From NCBI RefSeq assembly GCF_034427435.1, contig NZ_JAXQNP010000002.1:2531164-2595163 (forward strand): a stretch of 64,000 bases of DNA. Reading direction: 5' to 3'. Positions 8,210 through 16,901 of this stretch are shown here, piece by piece. Made by a program: the position numbers and the translations under genes. The notes under the pieces were generated by a model, which was not told the DNA's origin, did not search any database, and worked only from the letters and a program-made list of their open reading frames with translations. This DNA is from Nitrospirillum sp034427435. Lineage in GTDB: Bacteria; Pseudomonadota; Alphaproteobacteria; Azospirillales; Azospirillaceae. Positions within the stretch are counted from its first letter, which is position 1, and each line of letters begins with the position of its first letter.

Positions 8210-9232
8210 ATGGCTGGCCGCCCAGGGCGGGTGACGCTGCACGACGTGGCGGCGGCGGCAGGGGTGTCCAAGTCCACCGTATCGCGCATCCTGGACGAAC
8301 GCTTACCCCAGTCGGACAGCGAGACAGCCAGGCGGGTCCGCCAAGTCGCGGCCGGCCTCGGCTATATCCGCGATGTCTCAGCCGCCAGCCTGCGGCGTGG
8401 AAAGACGATGACCATCGGCGTGATCGTGCCGCGCCTGACGGACACGGCCATGGCGATGCTGTATGAGGCGCTCACCAAGGCATGCGTCCGCTCCGGGCGG
8501 TTCGCCATCGTCGCCACGACGGATGATAGGCCCAAGGCCGACAGGGTGGCGGCGGAGACCTTGCTGCGCCGGGGGGTTGATGGCCTGGTCTTGTCCACGG
8601 CCCGGCAGGATGACGACTTTCCCACCGACCTGGCGCAGCGCGGCGTGCCCCATGTCCTAGCCTTGCGCACGGACGGCCATAGCCTGTCCTCGGTTGGCGA
8701 CGACATGCTGGGTGGCTATCTTGCGACCCGGCATCTCTTGGATCTGGGGCATCGCCACATCGGCCTGATCGCCGGCCCCTCTTATGCATCCAGCGCCCGC
8801 GGTCGGGTCCAAGGATATAGGCAGGCGCTTGACGAGGCCGGCGTGGCGCTTGATCCCGCCTATATCGTCGAGTCAACGTTCGGCATCGAATCCGGGGCGG
8901 AAGCGGCCTCGGCCCTGATGCGCTTGGACCCCAAGCCCACCGCCATTTTCGCGGTCAATGACAACACGGCCATCGGCGCCCTGTCCGCGCTCACCAGGTT
9001 GGGCTACGCGGTGCCGGGCGACGTGTCCCTGGTGGGCTACAACGACATTCCCATCGTCGGTCACCTGCCCACACCGTTGACCACGTTGCGGGTGCCTTTC
9101 GACCAAATCGCCTCGGTCGCGCTGGAATTGCTTACGGAAGAGCCGACTGCGGTGAGCGATAGGATCAGGGTTTCCGCCCCCACGCTCATTCCTCGCCGAT
9201 CCACGGCGCCACTTTCAACGAAGCGGCGTTGA
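8210..9232 (+). CDS. LacI-family transcriptional regulator
   Basis: 340 residues. The N-terminal HTH reads TLHDVAAAAGVSKSTVSRIL, followed by the hinge region and a periplasmic-binding-protein-like sensor domain (IGVIVPRLTD, GVDGLVLSTA, HRHIGLIAGP, PTAIFAVNDNTAIGALSAL, DVSLVGYNDIP). The ATG at 8210 has AAGGAAG six bases upstream; longer starts lack one. It is divergent from the DapA-family lyase and likely controls it, the MFS gene and perhaps the porin. The stop TGA (9230-9232) directly abuts the guaA stop on the other strand, forming TGATCA with no intergenic base. Confidence 0.92.
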   Translation: MAGRPGRVTLHDVAAAAGVSKSTVSRILDERLPQSDSETARRVRQVAAGLGYIRDVSAASLRRGKTMTIGVIVPRLTDTAMAMLYEALTKACVRSGRFAIVATTDDRPKADRVAAETLLRRGVDGLVLSTARQDDDFPTDLAQRGVPHVLALRTDGHSLSSVGDDMLGGYLATRHLLDLGHRHIGLIAGPSYASSARGRVQGYRQALDEAGVALDPAYIVESTFGIESGAEAASALMRLDPKPTAIFAVNDNTAIGALSALTRLGYAVPGDVSLVGYNDIPIVGHLPTPLTTLRVPFDQIASVALELLTEEPTAVSDRIRVSAPTLIPRRSTAPLSTKRR

Positions 9233-10795
9233 TCACTCCCACTCGATGGTGCCCGGCGGCTTGCTGGTGATGTCGTAGGTCACGCGGTTGATGCCGCGCA
9301 CCTCGTTGATGATACGGGTGGCCACGCGGCCCAGGAACTCGTGACTGAAGGGGTAATAGTCGGCGGTCATGCCGTCGACGGAGGTCACGGCGCGCAGCGC
9401 GCAGGCGTAGTCGTAGGAGCGGCCGTCGCCCATGACGCCGACGGTGCGCACCGGCAGCAGCACGGCGAAGGCCTGCCAGATGACATCGTACAGACCGGCG
9501 TTGCGGATTTCCTCCAGGTAGACCGTGTCGGCCTTGCGCAGAATCTCCAACTTCTCAGGCGTGATCTCGCCGGGGATGCGGATGGCCAGGCCCGGGCCCG
9601 GGAAGGGGTGGCGGCCGATGAAGGCCTTGGGCAGGCCCAGCTCCACACCCAGGCGGCGGACCTCATCCTTGAACAGCTCGCGCAGCGGCTCCACCAGCTT
9701 CAGGTTCATGCGCTCCGGCAGGCCGCCCACATTGTGGTGCGACTTGATGGTGACGCTGGGGCCGCCGGTGAAGCTGACGCTTTCGATGACGTCGGGGTAG
9801 AGCGTGCCCTGGGCCAGGAAGCCGGCGCCGCCGATCTTCTTGGCCTCGGCATCGAAGATCTCGATGAAGGTGGCGCCGATGGTCTTGCGCTTCACCTCCG
9901 GGTCGCTGACGCCGGCCAGCTTGCCCAGGAACAGGTCGGCCGCGTCCACATGCACCAGCGGAATGTTGTAGTGGTCGCGGAACAGCGTCACCACCTCATC
10001 CGCCTCACCGGCGCGCATCAGGCCGGTGTCGACGAAGATGCAGGTCAACTGGTCGCCGATGGCTTCATGGATCAGCACGGCGGCGACGGAGCTGTCGACA
10101 CCGCCGGACAGGCCACAGATGACCTTGCCGGTGCCGACCTGGGCGCGGATCTTCTCGATGGCCTGGGCCTTGAAGGCGGCCATGGTCCAGCTGCCCGACA
10201 GGCCGGAGACGGAGAACAGGAAGTTGCGGATCAGCGCGTCGCCATGCGGGGTGTGCACGACCTCGGGATGGAACTGCACGGCGTAGAAGCGGCGGGCGTC
10301 GTCGGCGATGATGGCGTAGGGCGCGCCCTCGCTGGTCGCCACGATGCGGAAGCCTTCCGGCAGCTTGGCGACGCGGTCGCCATGGCTCATCCACACCTGC
10401 TCGCGGGCGCCCACCTGCCACACGCCCTCGAACAGGGCGCAGGGCTCCTTGACGTCGACGAAGGCGCGGCCGAACTCCCGGGTCTCGCCTGGCTCCACCT
10501 TGCCGCCCAGCTGCTCGCACATCGTCTGCTGGCCGTAGCAGATGCCCAGCACGGGCACGCCCTTGGTGAAGACGATGCCGGGCGCGCGGGGGCTGCCCTC
10601 TTCCGTCACCGAGGCGGGGCTGCCCGACAGGATGATGGCCTTGGGCGCGTAGGCCTCGATGGCCGCCTCGCTCATGGAATAGGGGTGGATCTCGCAGTAC
10701 ACCCCCGCCTCGCGCACCCGCCGGGCGATGAGCTGGGTCACCTGCGACCCGAAATCGAGAATGAGGACCCGATCGGACGTCGTCTCTGTGGCCAT
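9233..10795 (-). CDS. guaA: GMP synthase (glutamine-hydrolysing)
   Basis: 520 residues, full length. It converts XMP to GMP using glutamine and ATP in the cytoplasm, the last step of guanine nucleotide synthesis. The class I glutamine amidotransferase domain is first (ILDFGSQVTQLIARRVRE, nucleophile in GICYGQQ, HPEVVHT), then the ATP pyrophosphatase P-loop GLSGGVDSS, and the C-terminal dimerisation domain ending in KPPGTIEWE. The start has AGGGATAAG upstream. It is on the same strand as rsmB and guaB but is separated from them by a plus-strand hydrolase and a GNAT gene, so it probably has its own promoter. Confidence 0.98.
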   Translation of the reverse strand: MATETTSDRVLILDFGSQVTQLIARRVREAGVYCEIHPYSMSEAAIEAYAPKAIILSGSPASVTEEGSPRAPGIVFTKGVPVLGICYGQQTMCEQLGGKVEPGETREFGRAFVDVKEPCALFEGVWQVGAREQVWMSHGDRVAKLPEGFRIVATSEGAPYAIIADDARRFYAVQFHPEVVHTPHGDALIRNFLFSVSGLSGSWTMAAFKAQAIEKIRAQVGTGKVICGLSGGVDSSVAAVLIHEAIGDQLTCIFVDTGLMRAGEADEVVTLFRDHYNIPLVHVDAADLFLGKLAGVSDPEVKRKTIGATFIEIFDAEAKKIGGAGFLAQGTLYPDVIESVSFTGGPSVTIKSHHNVGGLPERMNLKLVEPLRELFKDEVRRLGVELGLPKAFIGRHPFPGPGLAIRIPGEITPEKLEILRKADTVYLEEIRNAGLYDVIWQAFAVLLPVRTVGVMGDGRSYDYACALRAVTSVDGMTADYYPFSHEFLGRVATRIINEVRGINRVTYDITSKPPGTIEWE

Positions 10796-10946
10796 GGGCT
10801 TATCCCTATCATTGGGGGTTGCGAGGGTGGCCGCACGCTAGTCCAAGGCACCCCGGCACGGCAAGCGCCGGACAGGCAAGGGCCCCCCGCGCCGAACGCG
10901 GGAGAACGGGAGAGCCGGAATTCACGTCGGCTGGACTTAGTTTTGC

Positions 10947-10968
10947 TATTTTGCTAATTAACAAAATA
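10947..10968. promoter_or_regulatory. AT-rich inverted repeat, likely promoter/operator
   Basis: TATTTTG / CAAAATA arms (7 bp) with an 8-nt spacer lie inside an AT-rich island of about 40 bp, about 22 bases before the hydrolase start. The contrast with the GC-rich surroundings marks it as the promoter region, and the symmetry could be a TetR- or MarR-type operator. No regulator gene is adjacent. Confidence 0.4.
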
Positions 10969-10990
10969 TATTCCCTCCCCCGGAGCCTCC

Positions 10991-12019
10991 ATGCGCGCCC
11001 TCCTCCACCGTTTGCTGGCCGCCGCCCTCATCCTCACGGCGCCAGTGGCCTTCGCCCAGTCACCCGACCCGTCCGATACCGCCCTGCCCGATGCCACCCT
11101 GTCCGATACCGAGGTCAGCCTGGACGGCGGCGGCGGGGCCTTGCTCTATGGTTCCCTGATGCGGCCGGCGGGCTGGACGGGCGGCGTGGCGGTGCTGATG
11201 CAGGCGGGCTCCGGCCCCTCGGACCGCGACGGCAATTCCACGACGCTGGCGGTGCGCAGCAACGTACTGAAGCTGATCGCCCAAGGCCTGGCCGCCGACG
11301 GCATCGCCAGCCTGCGGGTGGATAAGCGCTGCATCGCCAAGAGTGCCGCCGCCTGCCCCGGCGAGGACAAGCTGCGCTTTTCCACCTACGTCGACGACAT
11401 GGTGGCCTGGGCCCGCACCCTGGCGCGGCAGCCCCAGGTGCGCTGCGTCATGCTGCTGGGCCATTCGGAAGGAGCCACCATCGCCACCCTGGCGGCGGCG
11501 CAGTTGGTCAAGGAGAAGGTGCCCGTCTGCGGCGTGCTGTCTCTGTCCGGCGCCGGACGGCCCTTCGGCGATATCCGCCTGCAGCAGATCCGCGACCGGG
11601 GCGCCCCGCCCGCCATCGTGGACAAGGTGGCGGCCATCGAGGCGGCGTTGAAGGAAGGCCGCACGGTGGAGGACGTGCCGCCCGCCCTGCTGGCGCTCTA
11701 CCGCCCCGCCATCCAGCCCTACGTCATCTCCCAAGGCGCCGTCAGCCCGACGCAAGCGGCGGCGGCCCTGACGGTGCCGCTGCTGGTGCTGCAGGGCGAC
11801 ACCGACCTGCAGGTGGCGGTGGAGGACGCCCGGCTGCTGGCCCAGGCGCAGCCGGCTGCCAGGCTGGCGATCATCCCCGGCGCCAACCACGTGCTGAAGA
11901 CAGCGCCGGCCGAGCCCAGGGCCAATATCGCCACCTACGCCGACCCCACGCTGCCCCTGGCGCCCGGGGTGATGGCGGCCATCACCGGCTTCATCCACCA
12001 GGCGGCGCCGGGCAACTAG
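10991..12019 (+). CDS. Secreted alpha/beta hydrolase (S33-like)
   Basis: 342 residues with a Sec signal peptide (hydrophobic LLHRLLAAALILTAPVAFA, cleavage after AFA). The fold starts with GSLMRPAG and AVLMQAGSGPSDRDGNS (oxyanion region), and the nucleophile elbow GHSEGA puts Ser159 in place. The acid and base probably lie in LVLQGDTDLQV and PGANHVLK. GGAG lies upstream of the ATG. This is a periplasmic or secreted esterase/peptidase-like enzyme with no identified substrate. It sits alone on the plus strand between minus-strand housekeeping genes, with an AT-rich promoter. Confidence 0.82.
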   Translation: MRALLHRLLAAALILTAPVAFAQSPDPSDTALPDATLSDTEVSLDGGGGALLYGSLMRPAGWTGGVAVLMQAGSGPSDRDGNSTTLAVRSNVLKLIAQGLAADGIASLRVDKRCIAKSAAACPGEDKLRFSTYVDDMVAWARTLARQPQVRCVMLLGHSEGATIATLAAAQLVKEKVPVCGVLSLSGAGRPFGDIRLQQIRDRGAPPAIVDKVAAIEAALKEGRTVEDVPPALLALYRPAIQPYVISQGAVSPTQAAAALTVPLLVLQGDTDLQVAVEDARLLAQAQPAARLAIIPGANHVLKTAPAEPRANIATYADPTLPLAPGVMAAITGFIHQAAPGN

Positions 12020-12025
12020 GGCGGC

Positions 12026-12610
12026 CTATCCCTCGCTGTACGACGACAGCCGGGCCAGGGGGGCCAGGTCCAGCCAGCCGTAGGCGACCTCGGTCAGGCG
12101 GGCGCCGGCGAAGGTGATGGGCTGTTCCGCCAGGCGGCTGCCGCCCAGGCGCTCATAAAACCAACGGGCGGGGTTGTCGCGCAGCACCCAGACACAGGCC
12201 GAGCGCATGCCCGAACTCATCAGCTCGGTCGCCATGGCCGCCATCAGACGGCGGCCGTGGCCCTGGTTCTGGGCATGGTCATAAAGGTAGATGGCGTAGA
12301 ACTCGCCCTCATAGCCCCGGATTTCCGTGCGCTGGGCGCCGCAGGTGGCGAAACCCACCACGCCGGTGGCGGGCAGGCCGTCGGCGGCGATGTTCTCGCC
12401 CACGGCGACGAAGGTGCGCCGCTGGCGGCCGGCCAGCAGGCCCCGCCAGCGCTGGGCGTGCCCCTCGGGCGACAGGCCCACCAGGTAGTCATCGGGCAAT
12501 TGCCCGGGATAGGTCGTCCGCCAACTGGCGACATGGACGCGGGCTATGGCCGCGGCGTCCGCCACCGTGGCGGGCCGCACCAAACCGATTTCCGCCGGAC
12601 CGTGAGCCAT
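12026..12610 (-). CDS. GNAT-family N-acetyltransferase
   Basis: 194 residues. It begins with IGLVRPATVADAAAIARVHVASWRTTYPG, the typical first strand and helix of GNAT enzymes, and contains the acetyl-CoA loop as QNQGHGRRLMAAM. It presumably transfers acetyl from acetyl-CoA to an amine, but the acceptor cannot be told. GAGGGGCGG precedes the ATG. It follows rsmB on the same strand with a 110-bp gap and ends 6 bp from the convergent hydrolase stop. Confidence 0.88.
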   Translation of the reverse strand: MAHGPAEIGLVRPATVADAAAIARVHVASWRTTYPGQLPDDYLVGLSPEGHAQRWRGLLAGRQRRTFVAVGENIAADGLPATGVVGFATCGAQRTEIRGYEGEFYAIYLYDHAQNQGHGRRLMAAMATELMSSGMRSACVWVLRDNPARWFYERLGGSRLAEQPITFAGARLTEVAYGWLDLAPLARLSSYSEG

Positions 12611-12720
12611 GAGCCGCCCCTCGTTCCCGTTACCGTCCCCACCATCCTGCCGCAGAAGCGGCCGTCCCGCCAGAGGGGGCGCGATGGTCGGGTGGGGATC
12701 GTTGGGAAACCTGGACGGCG

Positions 12721-14133
12721 TCAGGCCTCGGCCACGTCCTCGCCGGGGTCTTCCGTACCCTCTTCCGCCCCTTCTTCCGCCTCAGCGGCACCGGCGGCGG
12801 CCTCCTTGCGCACCATGACGGCGGCGAAGAAGCCGTCGGTGTCGTGGCGGGCCGGGGACAGCGACAGCATGCCGTTGGTGCTGGGCGGGGTGCCCATGCC
12901 CTCGGGCCAGGCCTCGGTGACGGGCAGCAGGGAGAAGTCCGGATGGCTGGCCAGGAAGCTGGTCACCTGGTCCTGGTTCTCCTCCGGCAGCAGCGAGCAA
13001 GTGGCGTAGACCAGCCGGCCGCCGGGGCGCACCAGGCGGGCGGCGCTGTCCAGGATCTCCGCCTGCAAGGGCAGCAGCTCGGACAGGCCCGGGCCCAACT
13101 GGCGCCAGCGGGCGTCGGGGTTGCGGCGCCAGGTGCCGGTGCCGCTGCACGGCGCGTCCACCACCACGCGGTCGAACCGGCCCTTATGCCGCTTCACCCA
13201 GGGGTCGCGGGCGGACTTCAGCGGCCGCGTCTCGATGTTGTGCAGGCCGGCGCGGCGGAACCGCTCCTGCGCCCGCTTCAGCCGGCCGTCCAGCACGTCG
13301 CAGGCGATGACGCGGCCCTTGTTGGCCATCATGGCGGCGATGGCCAGGGTCTTGCCGCCGGCGCCGGCGCAGAAATCCACCACCTGCTGACCCGGCTGCG
13401 GGTTGGCGGCGAAGGCCACCAGCTGCGAGCCTTCGTCCTGGATTTCCAGCAGGCCGTCCTGGAAGGCCTTCAGCGTGGCGATGGGGAAGCGGTTGCGCAC
13501 CCGGATGCCCAGGGCCGAGATCTTGGTCGGCTCCGCCTGCACGCCGGCCTTGGCCAAGGCCGCCAGCGCCTGCTCCCGCGTGCCCTTCACGGGGTTGACG
13601 CGCAGGTCCATGGGGGCGGCCCCCAGCATGGCCTGCATCTCCGGCACGAAGCGCTCACCCAGGGCGGTGCGCAGCGTGTCCGCCGCCCAGTCCGGCACCT
13701 CGGCCACCACGGCGTCGGGCTGCTGCGGGTGCTCCAGCGTATGGGTTTCCAGCGCCTGGATCAGGGCGCGCTCATGCGCCTCCAGCGGCAGCGGCGCGAA
13801 CTTGCCGCCGTTGAAATGCTCCGCCACCGACGACGCGCTGCGCCCCCTGGTCAGCAATTCATCGGCGATCAGCAAGGCGCGGGCGTCCACCGCCGGCTGG
13901 GCCGTACCATCCGCATTGACACCGCCATAACCGGCGCGGTTCAGCCACCAGTGCAGGCGGGCCCAGCGGCGCAGGATGCCATAGACCTTCTCCGCCACGT
14001 CGGTGCGGTCCTTGGCGCCGATATAGCGGCGGGCGCGGAAAAAGGCGCTGGCCACGGCATCGGCGGGGCGGGGCGTGGCCAGGACTTCCGTCAGAAGGTC
14101 GATGGCCGCCTGCAGGCGGGCGGTCGGGGTCAT
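12721..14133 (-). CDS. rsmB: 16S rRNA (cytosine-5) methyltransferase RsmB/RsmF family
   Basis: 470 residues. The N-terminal NusB-like domain (VASAFFRARRYIGAKDRTDVAEKVYGILRR) is followed by the SAM-binding methyltransferase domain: DFCAGAGGKTLA, VIACDV, VVDAPCSGTGTWRRNPD (PCS site) and LVYATCSLLPEENQ, whose TC Cys is the catalytic one. This matches the m5C967 methyltransferase. The start is at 14133 (MTPTARL); the reading frame continues further upstream into a tandem repeat that is not coding. The neighbourhood guaB-rsmB-guaA is usual in this group. The acidic low-complexity C-terminus (EGAEEGTEDPGEDVAEA) is an extension. Confidence 0.9.
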   Translation of the reverse strand: MTPTARLQAAIDLLTEVLATPRPADAVASAFFRARRYIGAKDRTDVAEKVYGILRRWARLHWWLNRAGYGGVNADGTAQPAVDARALLIADELLTRGRSASSVAEHFNGGKFAPLPLEAHERALIQALETHTLEHPQQPDAVVAEVPDWAADTLRTALGERFVPEMQAMLGAAPMDLRVNPVKGTREQALAALAKAGVQAEPTKISALGIRVRNRFPIATLKAFQDGLLEIQDEGSQLVAFAANPQPGQQVVDFCAGAGGKTLAIAAMMANKGRVIACDVLDGRLKRAQERFRRAGLHNIETRPLKSARDPWVKRHKGRFDRVVVDAPCSGTGTWRRNPDARWRQLGPGLSELLPLQAEILDSAARLVRPGGRLVYATCSLLPEENQDQVTSFLASHPDFSLLPVTEAWPEGMGTPPSTNGMLSLSPARHDTDGFFAAVMVRKEAAAGAAEAEEGAEEGTEDPGEDVAEA

Positions 14134-14138
14134 CAGTA

Positions 14139-14343
14139 TATTTTCCTCAAACGCCGGCGGGCCATCCGGCCCTTGGCTCATCCTCGGTTTCCAGTCCGCT
14201 ACGCTCCCCGGAAACCTCCGGCGGCTGCGGTCGCAGCCTAAACTATTTTCCTCAAACGCCGGCGGGCCATCCGGCCCTTGGCTCATCCTCGGTTTCCAGT
14301 CCGCTACGCTCCCCGGAAACCTCCGGCGGCCGCAGTCGCGGCC
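14139..14343. repeat. Tandem direct repeat of 105-bp units with internal palindromes
   Basis: Unit 1 spans 14139-14243 and unit 2 begins at 14244; they are nearly identical except at the 3' end (CTGCGGTCGCAGCC against CCGCAGTCGCGGCC). Each unit contains inverted repeats (GGAAACC arms about 18 nt apart; GGCTGCG / CGCAGCC around a 2-nt loop). The unit lies immediately upstream of the rsmB start, between it and guaB. In minus-strand translation it would extend the rsmB frame with the repeated peptide MSQGPDGPPAFEEN, which I take as not translated. It looks like a REP/BIME-type intergenic element. Confidence 0.85.
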
Positions 14344-14345
14344 TA

Positions 14346-14375
14346 CAGCGGCATGAGACTTATCTCATGCCGCTG
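14346..14375. terminator. 13-bp perfect hairpin downstream of guaB
   Basis: CAGCGGCATGAGA / TCTCATGCCGCTG with a 4-nt loop, 45 bp after the guaB stop and directly next to the 105-bp repeats. There is no T-run. It probably ends or processes the guaB transcript. Confidence 0.6.
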
Positions 14376-14419
14376 AGGGCGTCCCAACTATGGATGGAAG
14401 AAGCAAACGTGATCCGAAA

Positions 14420-15895
14420 TCAACCCGGACGGTAGTTGGGCGACTCGTTGGTGATCTGGATGTCGTGGACATGGCTTTCGCGCAGGCCCGCGTTGGTGAT
14501 GCGCACGAAGCGGCAATTCTTCTGCATCTCCGGTAGGGTGGCGTTGCCGGTGTAGCCCATGGCGGCGCGCAGGCCGCCCACCAGCTGGTGGATGACGCTG
14601 CCCACGGGGCCCTTGTACGGCACGCGGCCTTCCACGCCCTCGGGCACCAACTTCAATGTGTTGCTGACCTCCGCCTGGAAATAGCGGTCGGCGGAGCCGC
14701 GGGCCATGGCGCCCACCGAGCCCATGCCGCGATAGCTCTTGTAGCTGCGGCCCTGGTACAGGATGACCTCACCCGGGCTTTCGTCCGTTCCCGCGAACAT
14801 GCTGCCCAGCATGGCGCAGTCGGCACCGGCGGCGATGGCCTTGGCCAGGTCGCCGGAATATTTGATGCCGCCGTCGGCGATGACGGGGATGCCGCGCTCA
14901 CGGCAAGCGTCCACCACATCCATCACGGCGGTCAGTTGGGGCACGCCCACGCCGGCGACGATGCGGGTGGTGCAGATGCTGCCCGGCCCGATGCCCACCT
15001 TGATGGCGTCGGCGCCGGCGTCGATCAGCGCCAGGGCGGCGGCGCCGGTGGCAACGTTGCCGGCGATGACCTGGGTATAGTTGCTGAGCTTGCGCGCGGC
15101 GGCCACCTGGTCCAGCACCTTGGCGGAATGGCCATGGGCGGTGTCGACGACCAGCACGTCCACGCCGGCGTCGAACAGGGCCTCGGCGCGGGCCAGACCG
15201 TCCGGGCCGGTGCCCGTGGCGGCGGCGACGCGCAGCCGGCCCTTCTCATCCTTGCAGGCGTTGGGGTGCGACTGCGCCTTCTCGATGTCCTTCACCGTGA
15301 TCAGGCCGATGCAGCGGTAGCTGTCGTCCACCACCAGCAGCTTTTCGATGCGGTGGGTGTGCAGCAGACGCTTGGCCTCGTCCTTGCCCACGCCCTCGCG
15401 CACCGTCACCAGGTTCTGGTGGGTCATCAGCTCGGACACCGGCTGGTGCGGGTTGGTGGCGAAGCGCACATCCCGGTTGGTCAGGATGCCCACCAGCTTG
15501 CCGGCGCCGCCGTTCTCCACCACCGGAATGCCGGAGATGTGATAGCGGGCCATCAGGCCCAGGGCGTCGGCCAGGGTGGCGTCGGCGGCGATGGTGATCG
15601 GGTTGACCACCATGCCGGATTCGAAGCGCTTCACCCGGCGCACTTCTTCGGCCTGGCGCTCGATATCCATGTTGCGGTGGATGACGCCCATGCCGCCGGC
15701 CTGGGCCATGGCGATGGCCAACGCCGCCTCGGTCACCGTGTCCATGGCGGACGACAGCAGCGGGATGCCCAGCTCGATGGTCTTGGTCAGGCGGGTGCGG
15801 GTGTCGACCTCGCCCGGCATGACGCTGGACGCCGCGGGCTCCAGCAAGACGTCGTCGAAGGTCAGGGCTTCGCGGATTTGGAGCGCACGGGTCAT
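14420..15895 (-). CDS. guaB: Inosine-5'-monophosphate dehydrogenase
   Basis: 491 residues, full length. It oxidises IMP to XMP with NAD+, the rate-limiting step of GMP synthesis. The TIM barrel starts with ALTFDDVLLEPA; two CBS domains sit around residues 95-205 (DALGLMARYHISGIPVVENGG, NLVTVREGVGKDEAKRLLHTHRIEKLLVVD). The catalytic Cys is in GPGSICTTRIVAGVG and the flap contains YRGMGS. AGGGAGATGG precedes the ATG. A promoter-like sequence lies at 16025-16052. With guaA it completes the IMP to GMP branch in this window. Confidence 0.98.
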   Translation of the reverse strand: MTRALQIREALTFDDVLLEPAASSVMPGEVDTRTRLTKTIELGIPLLSSAMDTVTEAALAIAMAQAGGMGVIHRNMDIERQAEEVRRVKRFESGMVVNPITIAADATLADALGLMARYHISGIPVVENGGAGKLVGILTNRDVRFATNPHQPVSELMTHQNLVTVREGVGKDEAKRLLHTHRIEKLLVVDDSYRCIGLITVKDIEKAQSHPNACKDEKGRLRVAAATGTGPDGLARAEALFDAGVDVLVVDTAHGHSAKVLDQVAAARKLSNYTQVIAGNVATGAAALALIDAGADAIKVGIGPGSICTTRIVAGVGVPQLTAVMDVVDACRERGIPVIADGGIKYSGDLAKAIAAGADCAMLGSMFAGTDESPGEVILYQGRSYKSYRGMGSVGAMARGSADRYFQAEVSNTLKLVPEGVEGRVPYKGPVGSVIHQLVGGLRAAMGYTGNATLPEMQKNCRFVRITNAGLRESHVHDIQITNESPNYRPG

Positions 15896-16024
15896 GAACC
15901 ATCTCCCTAGACAGGCCGGCCACGGGACGTTAGGCGGGCCCGGGCGTCAGATACGGGTATGGGACGACCCGTCCGCCCCCACACGTGGGGCCGGCCGTGT
16001 CATCCAGGGCTTAAGGTTCGACGC

Positions 16025-16052
16025 ACTATACACGCGCCTGCCGGCTTGTGAA
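16025..16052 (-). promoter_or_regulatory. Predicted sigma70-type promoter of guaB
   Basis: Reading the minus strand, TTCACA (16047-16052) and TATAGT (16025-16030) are separated by 16 nt. This would give a 5' leader of roughly 120 nt before guaB. The leader contains a small CCCCAC / GTGGGG hairpin at 15977-15990. Confidence 0.5.
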
Positions 16053-16169
16053 CCCACCACATATGGGTCAAATCCGCCATGGCAGACTTGCGTGGCGATC
16101 AGTTCTGGCGAGGTGGAAAATGCCCTCGATCACCGGGCGCCGGCAGTCGCCGCCCGGACTTCGCCGGTC

Positions 16170-16901
16170 TCAGTCCTCGTCGCCCTCGCCGGCGTCATCA
16201 TCCCGCCGGGTGGTGGCGCCACGGAAGCCGGTGGCGACCACATAGGTTTCCGAGCTGTCGGCGCGGCTGGCAGCCGGCTTGGCGTGGCGTACCACGGCGA
16301 AGTCGCGCTTCAACTGGTCCAGCAGGCCGCGCTCCGCCCCGCCCTGGAACAGCTTGGCGACGAAGGCCCCGCCGGGGGCCAGCACCTCGGCGGCGAAGGC
16401 GTAGGCGGCGTCGGCCAGCGCCATGATGCGCAAATGGTCCGTCTTGGGATGGCCGGTGGTGGGGGCCGCCATGTCGGACAGCACCACGTCGGCGGGGCCG
16501 CCCAGGGCCTCCTTCAGGCGGTCGGGCGCCTCGGGCAGCAGGAAGTCCATCTCCATGGTGATGGCGCCCGCCACATCCTCCATACCCAGGATGTCCAGGC
16601 CCACCACCTTGGCGCCCCGCACCTTCTCCACCGCCACCTGGGTCCAGCCGCCGGGCGCGGCGCCCAGGTCGACCACGCGGGTGCCCGGGCGCAGCAGATG
16701 GTATTTCTCATCCAGCTGCAGCAGCTTGAAGGCGGCGCGCGAGCGGTAGCCGCGCTTCTTGGCCTCCGCCACATAGGGATCGTTCAGCTGGCGTTCCAGC
16801 CAGCGGGCGGAGGAGACGGAGCGCTTGGCCTTGGTCTTGACACGCACGGTCAGGCCGCGCCCGCTCAACTTGCTGCCCAGATCCTTGGTGCTTTTGGTCA
16901 T
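16170..16901 (-). CDS. rlmE: 23S rRNA (uridine-2552-2'-O)-methyltransferase
   Basis: 243 residues, RrmJ/FtsJ family. It methylates U2552 in the A-loop of 23S rRNA in the assembled 50S subunit, using SAM. The K-D-K-E tetrad is visible: AAFKLLQLDEKY, VVLSDMAAP, AFVAKLFQG and SSETYVVATGF. The SAM loop is VVDLGAAPGGWTQVA. There is a short acidic tail after the core. It starts 143 bp after the Ppx/GppA stop on the same strand and could be cotranscribed with it, a pairing often seen in alphaproteobacteria. Confidence 0.96.
   Translation of the reverse strand: MTKSTKDLGSKLSGRGLTVRVKTKAKRSVSSARWLERQLNDPYVAEAKKRGYRSRAAFKLLQLDEKYHLLRPGTRVVDLGAAPGGWTQVAVEKVRGAKVVGLDILGMEDVAGAITMEMDFLLPEAPDRLKEALGGPADVVLSDMAAPTTGHPKTDHLRIMALADAAYAFAAEVLAPGGAFVAKLFQGGAERGLLDQLKRDFAVVRHAKPAASRADSSETYVVATGFRGATTRRDDDAGEGDED

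Noticed and set aside
9341..10957. Long plus-strand frame opposite guaA
   Set aside because: Antisense shadow of a highly conserved gene. GC-rich genomes give long mirror frames; residues are Gly/Ala/His/Gln-rich without motif.
12627..12712. Imperfect inverted repeat between rsmB and the GNAT gene
   Set aside because: Arms have several mismatches and a bulge, with no T-run; not a convincing terminator.
14134..14286. N-terminal extension of RsmB through the repeats
   Set aside because: The peptide is repeated exactly as the DNA repeats and has no place in the RsmB family; the ATG at 14133 starts the conserved domain.
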